Shown here: piece after piece, positions 61,076-64,000 of the stretch
How the letters are laid out: every line of letters starts with the position of its first letter
Numbering within the stretch: the first letter of the stretch is position 1
NCBI RefSeq assembly: GCF_001426885.1
Contig: NZ_LMFP01000001.1
Coordinates: 583,669-647,668 of the forward strand
Length of the DNA: 64,000 bases
Direction of reading: 5' to 3'
From: Pelomonas sp. Root1444
GTDB taxonomy: Bacteria; Pseudomonadota; Gammaproteobacteria; Burkholderiales; Burkholderiaceae_C
The notes under the pieces: generated by a model
The model's database searches: none
What the model saw: the letters and a program-made list of their open reading frames with translations, nothing else
Told to the model about the DNA's origin: nothing
Program-made: the position numbers and the translations under genes

Positions 61076-61897
61076 ATGAAGGTTGTTGGACTGCCGGCAG
61101 TCACCGCCAAGTTGGTATCGAGCATCGCAACTGCGCAAATTGGGACGACGCTGTCTATCAGTGTTCTGGCGGTCGTATTGTTCCCCGCTGTACAAGCGAA
61201 TGCTGCCGAGATTTCCAGCGTTGGTTCCGGCAGCACGTTGGCGGCGCTTCAGCCTCGCGATCTAGACGACGATGGCGTTGTTGATGCTTTCTACGACGCG
61301 GCATTCGACATCACCTGGCTTCGCGAAGTGGGCACGCAGTCGTTTCGGAACTGGGCGGCTGCTACTGCCTGGGCCGAGCAGGACAGATTCGGGATTTCCG
61401 GTTGGCGCCTGCCAAGCACTGTGCAGCCAGATGCCACCTGCTCTTGGACTTACAACCAAGGATTTGGCCCGGAGTCATACGGATGGGGCTGTCGCGGCAG
61501 TGAACTTGGCCACCTTTGGTCCGATGTACTTGGAAACACTCCCGAATACGTTCCGTCTCCCAGCGGGGGGCTGATATTCAACGCAGGCTACGGGCTACGC
61601 AACGCGGCGGACTTCCAGGGCCTTGTCGTCGGAAACTACTGGACCAGTACTCCGTGGGTTCAACGACCAGACTCACACTGGCGCTTCAACACTGGCAATG
61701 GTTTCCAAGACGTGACCAGTGGCGTGGTGCCTCAGTTTGCTATGGCTGTCCGTCAGGGAGATGTTGCCTCCGTTGTTCCAGAGCCCTCGACCTGGATTCT
61801 TATTAGCCTTGGCTTTGCCAGCCTGCTAGTGCGTAGACAACTTGCGCTGCGCGGCCCACGCGTTTCCAACATGACTGGTTCTGATTTAGATCGATAA
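61076..61897 (+). CDS. PEP-CTERM protein with DUF1566-like domain, copy 1
   Basis: 273 residues. Signal peptide SISVLAVVLFPAVQANAA. The body has a DUF1566-like layout: DDDGVVDAFYDAAFDITWLR, SGWRLPS, SELGHLW and GNYWTSTPWV. The sorting signal is VPEPSTWILISLGFASLLVR, a PEP motif, membrane helix and basic end, recognised by an exosortase. It is thus an exported, probably exopolysaccharide-associated protein. A second PEP-CTERM gene follows 237 bp later. Confidence 0.9.
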   Translation: MKVVGLPAVTAKLVSSIATAQIGTTLSISVLAVVLFPAVQANAAEISSVGSGSTLAALQPRDLDDDGVVDAFYDAAFDITWLREVGTQSFRNWAAATAWAEQDRFGISGWRLPSTVQPDATCSWTYNQGFGPESYGWGCRGSELGHLWSDVLGNTPEYVPSPSGGLIFNAGYGLRNAADFQGLVVGNYWTSTPWVQRPDSHWRFNTGNGFQDVTSGVVPQFAMAVRQGDVASVVPEPSTWILISLGFASLLVRRQLALRGPRVSNMTGSDLDR

Positions 61898-62134
61898 CGC
61901 GACGCTAAAGAGGGGGCCTCCCCAACAGGCCGGGCACTCAATGGTGCCGCAGCTGATGGGCCGTCCCTACCCCCAGATGAGCTGCATAGCGTCAGAGTTC
62001 GCTTTTGCCCGACAGCGTGCACGGCTGGGCCTCCCCCCAACCCGAGAAGAAGGAGCTACTTGAGATTCACATCACAACTGTCCATGGGCGTCTATTCGAG
62101 ACGCGCTCCATTCCGGCGTATAGGAGGTAATTTC

Positions 62135-62755
62135 ATGGCACTCCGGTTCTTGTTAAGCCTGCTTGTAGTTATCGCGGCCCATTCTCCGGCGTCGGCTGTG
62201 GTCGTTGATGAGGGGGCAACGAACCTTGACACCACCACGCAATTGCGTTGGCTTGACTTAACCGCGACGACGAACTTAAGCCCAGGTGCGGTTGCGGCAG
62301 GTGCGGGCGGTTGGCTGAATTCGGGATGGCGCTTCGCGACCGGAAATGAGGTTGTTGCCCTTTGGGCACAGATGGGCATCACTTCGCTAAGCGGGCCCGG
62401 GACGAACGATCCCGCGACTCTCGCCTCTATCGACACATTCTTCGCCGTATTTGGACAAACGAGCTTCGATCCAAACATCAACCTGCGGGCATCTCATGGA
62501 TGGATAGATCCGAGTGGAATGGGGGAGCCCCTAGGCCGTCAGGTCGACGCCGCCGTCTACGTTCGGAACGGTACGGGAGGTGCGTATGTCAAGAACCTCG
62601 TGGCTTATGCCGGGTACTCGTCCTGGGACATTGGCAGCTACTTGGTCCGGTCAGCATCGCCAGTGCCCGAACCGTCGAGCCCGATGTTGCTGTGTATAGG
62701 GGGGGTTGGGATTGCTGTTTCTCTCCGTTGCCGGCGTCGCGGGGCGAGTGACTGA
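62135..62755 (+). CDS. PEP-CTERM protein, copy 2
   Basis: 206 residues. Signal peptide FLLSLLVVIAAHSPASA, then DTTTQLRWLDLTATTNLSPG, GWRFATGNEVVALW and a C-terminal sorting signal VPEPSSPMLLCIGGVGIAVS followed by LRCRRR. ATG at 62135 lies 8-9 bases after AGGAGG; an earlier TTG would only add a non-signal leader. It shares the WLD/WR layout with the protein encoded upstream, so both may bind the same extracellular polymer. The exosortase itself is not in the window. Confidence 0.87.
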   Translation: MALRFLLSLLVVIAAHSPASAVVVDEGATNLDTTTQLRWLDLTATTNLSPGAVAAGAGGWLNSGWRFATGNEVVALWAQMGITSLSGPGTNDPATLASIDTFFAVFGQTSFDPNINLRASHGWIDPSGMGEPLGRQVDAAVYVRNGTGGAYVKNLVAYAGYSSWDIGSYLVRSASPVPEPSSPMLLCIGGVGIAVSLRCRRRGASD

Positions 62756-62785
62756 AATCAGCAAGTGCTGGGGGGTCGCTGAGCT

Positions 62786-63049
62786 TCAGCTTTGGGCACA
62801 AAGCTGCTGGACGCAATCCGGCATGCGATGACAGGACCTGGCTGGGACTTCCACTTCGCGGCCACACCAGATAGCTGACCTAGTCCGTCCGCACCTGATG
62901 CCTAGTGGGGCAGCTACCTGGCGCTCGGCCGAGCGCACGGTCCCGGCCATGAGCAGACCGTCACGAGCGGCCTCTTTTCGGTTGCCGCCGATGCCGCCGC
63001 GAGCGCCGGTAATCAACACGACCTTGCCTCTCAGGTCGTAGCGGCTCAT
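62786..63049 (-). pseudogene. Truncated short-chain dehydrogenase
   Basis: From ATG at 63049 it reads MSRYDLRGKVVLITGARGGI and then leaves the SDR pattern (GNRKEAARDGLLMAGTVRSA). Only the first beta strand and the TGxxxGIG-type NAD loop remain. The foreign continuation resembles intergenic repeat DNA rather than protein. It is 20 bp downstream of the intact SDR gene on the same strand, so the second gene of that operon was cut. Confidence 0.7.
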
Positions 63050-63069
63050 ATTGCAATCTCTCCAAGGGA

Positions 63070-63846
63070 TCAGTAGCCGGCGACTTGCTTCATGATCTTG
63101 CGCTTCACACCCGCAGGCACGACCTTGGCCACCGTGCGCAGTAGGGTGGGCCTGAAGGTATCGACGATCCAGTGCACCTTCCCGCTGCGCAACTGGGCTG
63201 CATCCCAGATCTTGGCGGCGACATCGGCCGGCGTGAGATGTATGCCGACCGAGTCGACGATGGCGCCGTGCGCCGCAGCCATCATGGGTGTCTTCACGAA
63301 ATTCGGCAGGATGGCGCAGACATATACGCCAAAGCGCTCCCACTCGATATTCAAGGCTTCGGTGAAACCTCGCACGAAGAACTTCGAGGCCGAGTAGGTG
63401 GCCTCGCTCGGCACACCGTTCTCCGACGCCAGCGAACACATGTTGATCAGGTTCGACTGGCGGCGCTGCTTGAGATACGGCAGGGCTTGGTGGGCGACGT
63501 TGAGAACACCACAGCAGTTCACCGCAACCACCGCGTTGTGACGGGCCAGCGGTACCGCCTCGAAATGATTGATGTCGGCAATGCCGGCGTTGTTGATCAC
63601 GAGGTCGATGCCGCCGCCATTCTGCGCGGCGAAGGCTGCCAGCGCTGCGCCCACTTGCTCAGGCTTGGTTACGTCCATGGCTTGGTAGAGGTGAGAGTCG
63701 CCGAGGACGCCGCGGAGGTATTGCAGGTCGATGTCGTTGATGTCGGTTGCGCCGACCCGCCAGCCGCGCGCGGCGAATAGCACAGCGGTTTCCCGCCCGA
63801 TGCCGTTTCCCGCGCCAGTGATGAATATGGCTTTCTGTTGGGACAT
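63070..63846 (-). CDS. Short-chain dehydrogenase/reductase
   Basis: 258 residues. NAD(P) loop FITGAGNGIGRETAVLFAAR, NNAG motif LVINNAGIADIN and active-site YSASKFFVRG (YxxxK), with Ser in NMCSLASENG. Typical classical SDR; substrate unknown, probably a hydroxyl or keto compound of acyl or steroid type. It begins an operon whose next gene is truncated; the gene before it is only partly in the window and on the same strand. Confidence 0.92.
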   Translation of the reverse strand: MSQQKAIFITGAGNGIGRETAVLFAARGWRVGATDINDIDLQYLRGVLGDSHLYQAMDVTKPEQVGAALAAFAAQNGGGIDLVINNAGIADINHFEAVPLARHNAVVAVNCCGVLNVAHQALPYLKQRRQSNLINMCSLASENGVPSEATYSASKFFVRGFTEALNIEWERFGVYVCAILPNFVKTPMMAAAHGAIVDSVGIHLTPADVAAKIWDAAQLRSGKVHWIVDTFRPTLLRTVAKVVPAGVKRKIMKQVAGY

Positions 63847-63859
63847 GAGCGAGGCCTCC

Positions 63860-64000
63860 TCAGTCCAGGGCCGACTTCAGGAACGTGAGTTGATCCGCGA
63901 CAAACGTGTCGAAAAGCGGTGCCACATAAGGCGCGAAGTGAACCGCCCCGGATTTCGCAGAGGCTCCAACTCTAGAGAATGGAGCCATGAGAAAGTCCCC
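63860..64000 (-). CDS. C-terminus of an unidentified protein (partial)
   Basis: The last 46 codons of a gene running off the right edge, ending SGAVHFAPYVAPLFDTFVAD, then QLTFLKSALD and TGA. It lies 13 bp upstream of the SDR start, so it is in the same operon. The fragment is too short to name; an alpha/beta-hydrolase or similar enzyme is possible. Confidence 0.4.
   Translation of the reverse strand, partial: GDFLMAPFSRVGASAKSGAVHFAPYVAPLFDTFVADQLTFLKSALD

Overview
The window looks like chromosomal DNA of a GC-rich betaproteobacterium of the order Burkholderiales, probably Comamonadaceae or a close relative. The signs are an H-NS-like protein with the short AT-hook-free Burkholderiales layout, an OmpC-type porin, Burkholderiales-like ThrC and ThrB, two PEP-CTERM secreted proteins and many GTG/TTG starts. 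This assignment is inferred from protein resemblance, not from a marker-gene tree.

Region 1 (1 to about 22.6 kb) is a Tn7-like transposon inserted just behind glmS. The last 33 codons of glmS end at 104. About 40 bp later lies an array of five roughly 20-bp-spaced TGTCRG-type repeats that looks like a TnsB-binding end. The core genes are an XRE regulator, a TniQ-family protein, a TnsD-like target selector, a small DNA-binding protein, a leader ORF, tnsA-tnsB-tnsC and an H-NS gene. The cargo, packed between the glmS-proximal end and the transposition genes, is a defence island. It holds (a) a compact three-gene ubiquitin-like conjugation operon: a fused triple ubiquitin-like plus E2 protein, a fused JAMM peptidase plus E1, and a DUF6527 protein; (b) a HigB/HigA-type toxin-antitoxin pair whose antitoxin carries an ImmA/IrrE peptidase; (c) a Type I restriction-modification operon with an extra half-size S protein and a YgjP-like metallopeptidase; and (d) a 28-codon stump of an older HsdM. 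The distal transposon end is not clear; IS21-like repeats lie at 22.59-22.63 kb.

Region 2 (22.7-41.4 kb) is accessory DNA rich in scars. It holds a thermonuclease-like protein, a frameshifted yggL homologue, remnants of IS3, Tn3 and IS66 transposases, a frameshifted DUF4238 gene and a GNAT fragment. Intact modules are a LysR-controlled amino-acid operon (DSD1 PLP enzyme, RidA, GNAT, FAD oxidase), a four-carbon sugar-acid (threonate/erythronate-type) catabolic operon, a TauE/SafE permease, a MerR/Cys-rich metal module with YnfA, a second GNAT and a porin.

Region 3 (41.4-57.9 kb) is one long minus-strand catabolic cluster: LysR, FAD oxidase, peptide-type ABC transporter, two aldehyde dehydrogenases, bicupin, a 35-residue protein, D-2-hydroxyacid dehydrogenase, M20 amidohydrolase, then threonine synthase and homoserine kinase at its end. 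Genes are spaced by a few bases or overlap.

Region 4 (57.9-64 kb) is a small mosaic: an integron-attC-like repeat whose relative sits at 26.3 kb, a membrane protein with an OB-like N-terminus, a predicted PUA/EVE plus PD-(D/E)XK nuclease, two tandem PEP-CTERM proteins, a truncated SDR, an intact SDR and the 3' end of one more gene. No tRNA, rRNA or CRISPR array was seen.
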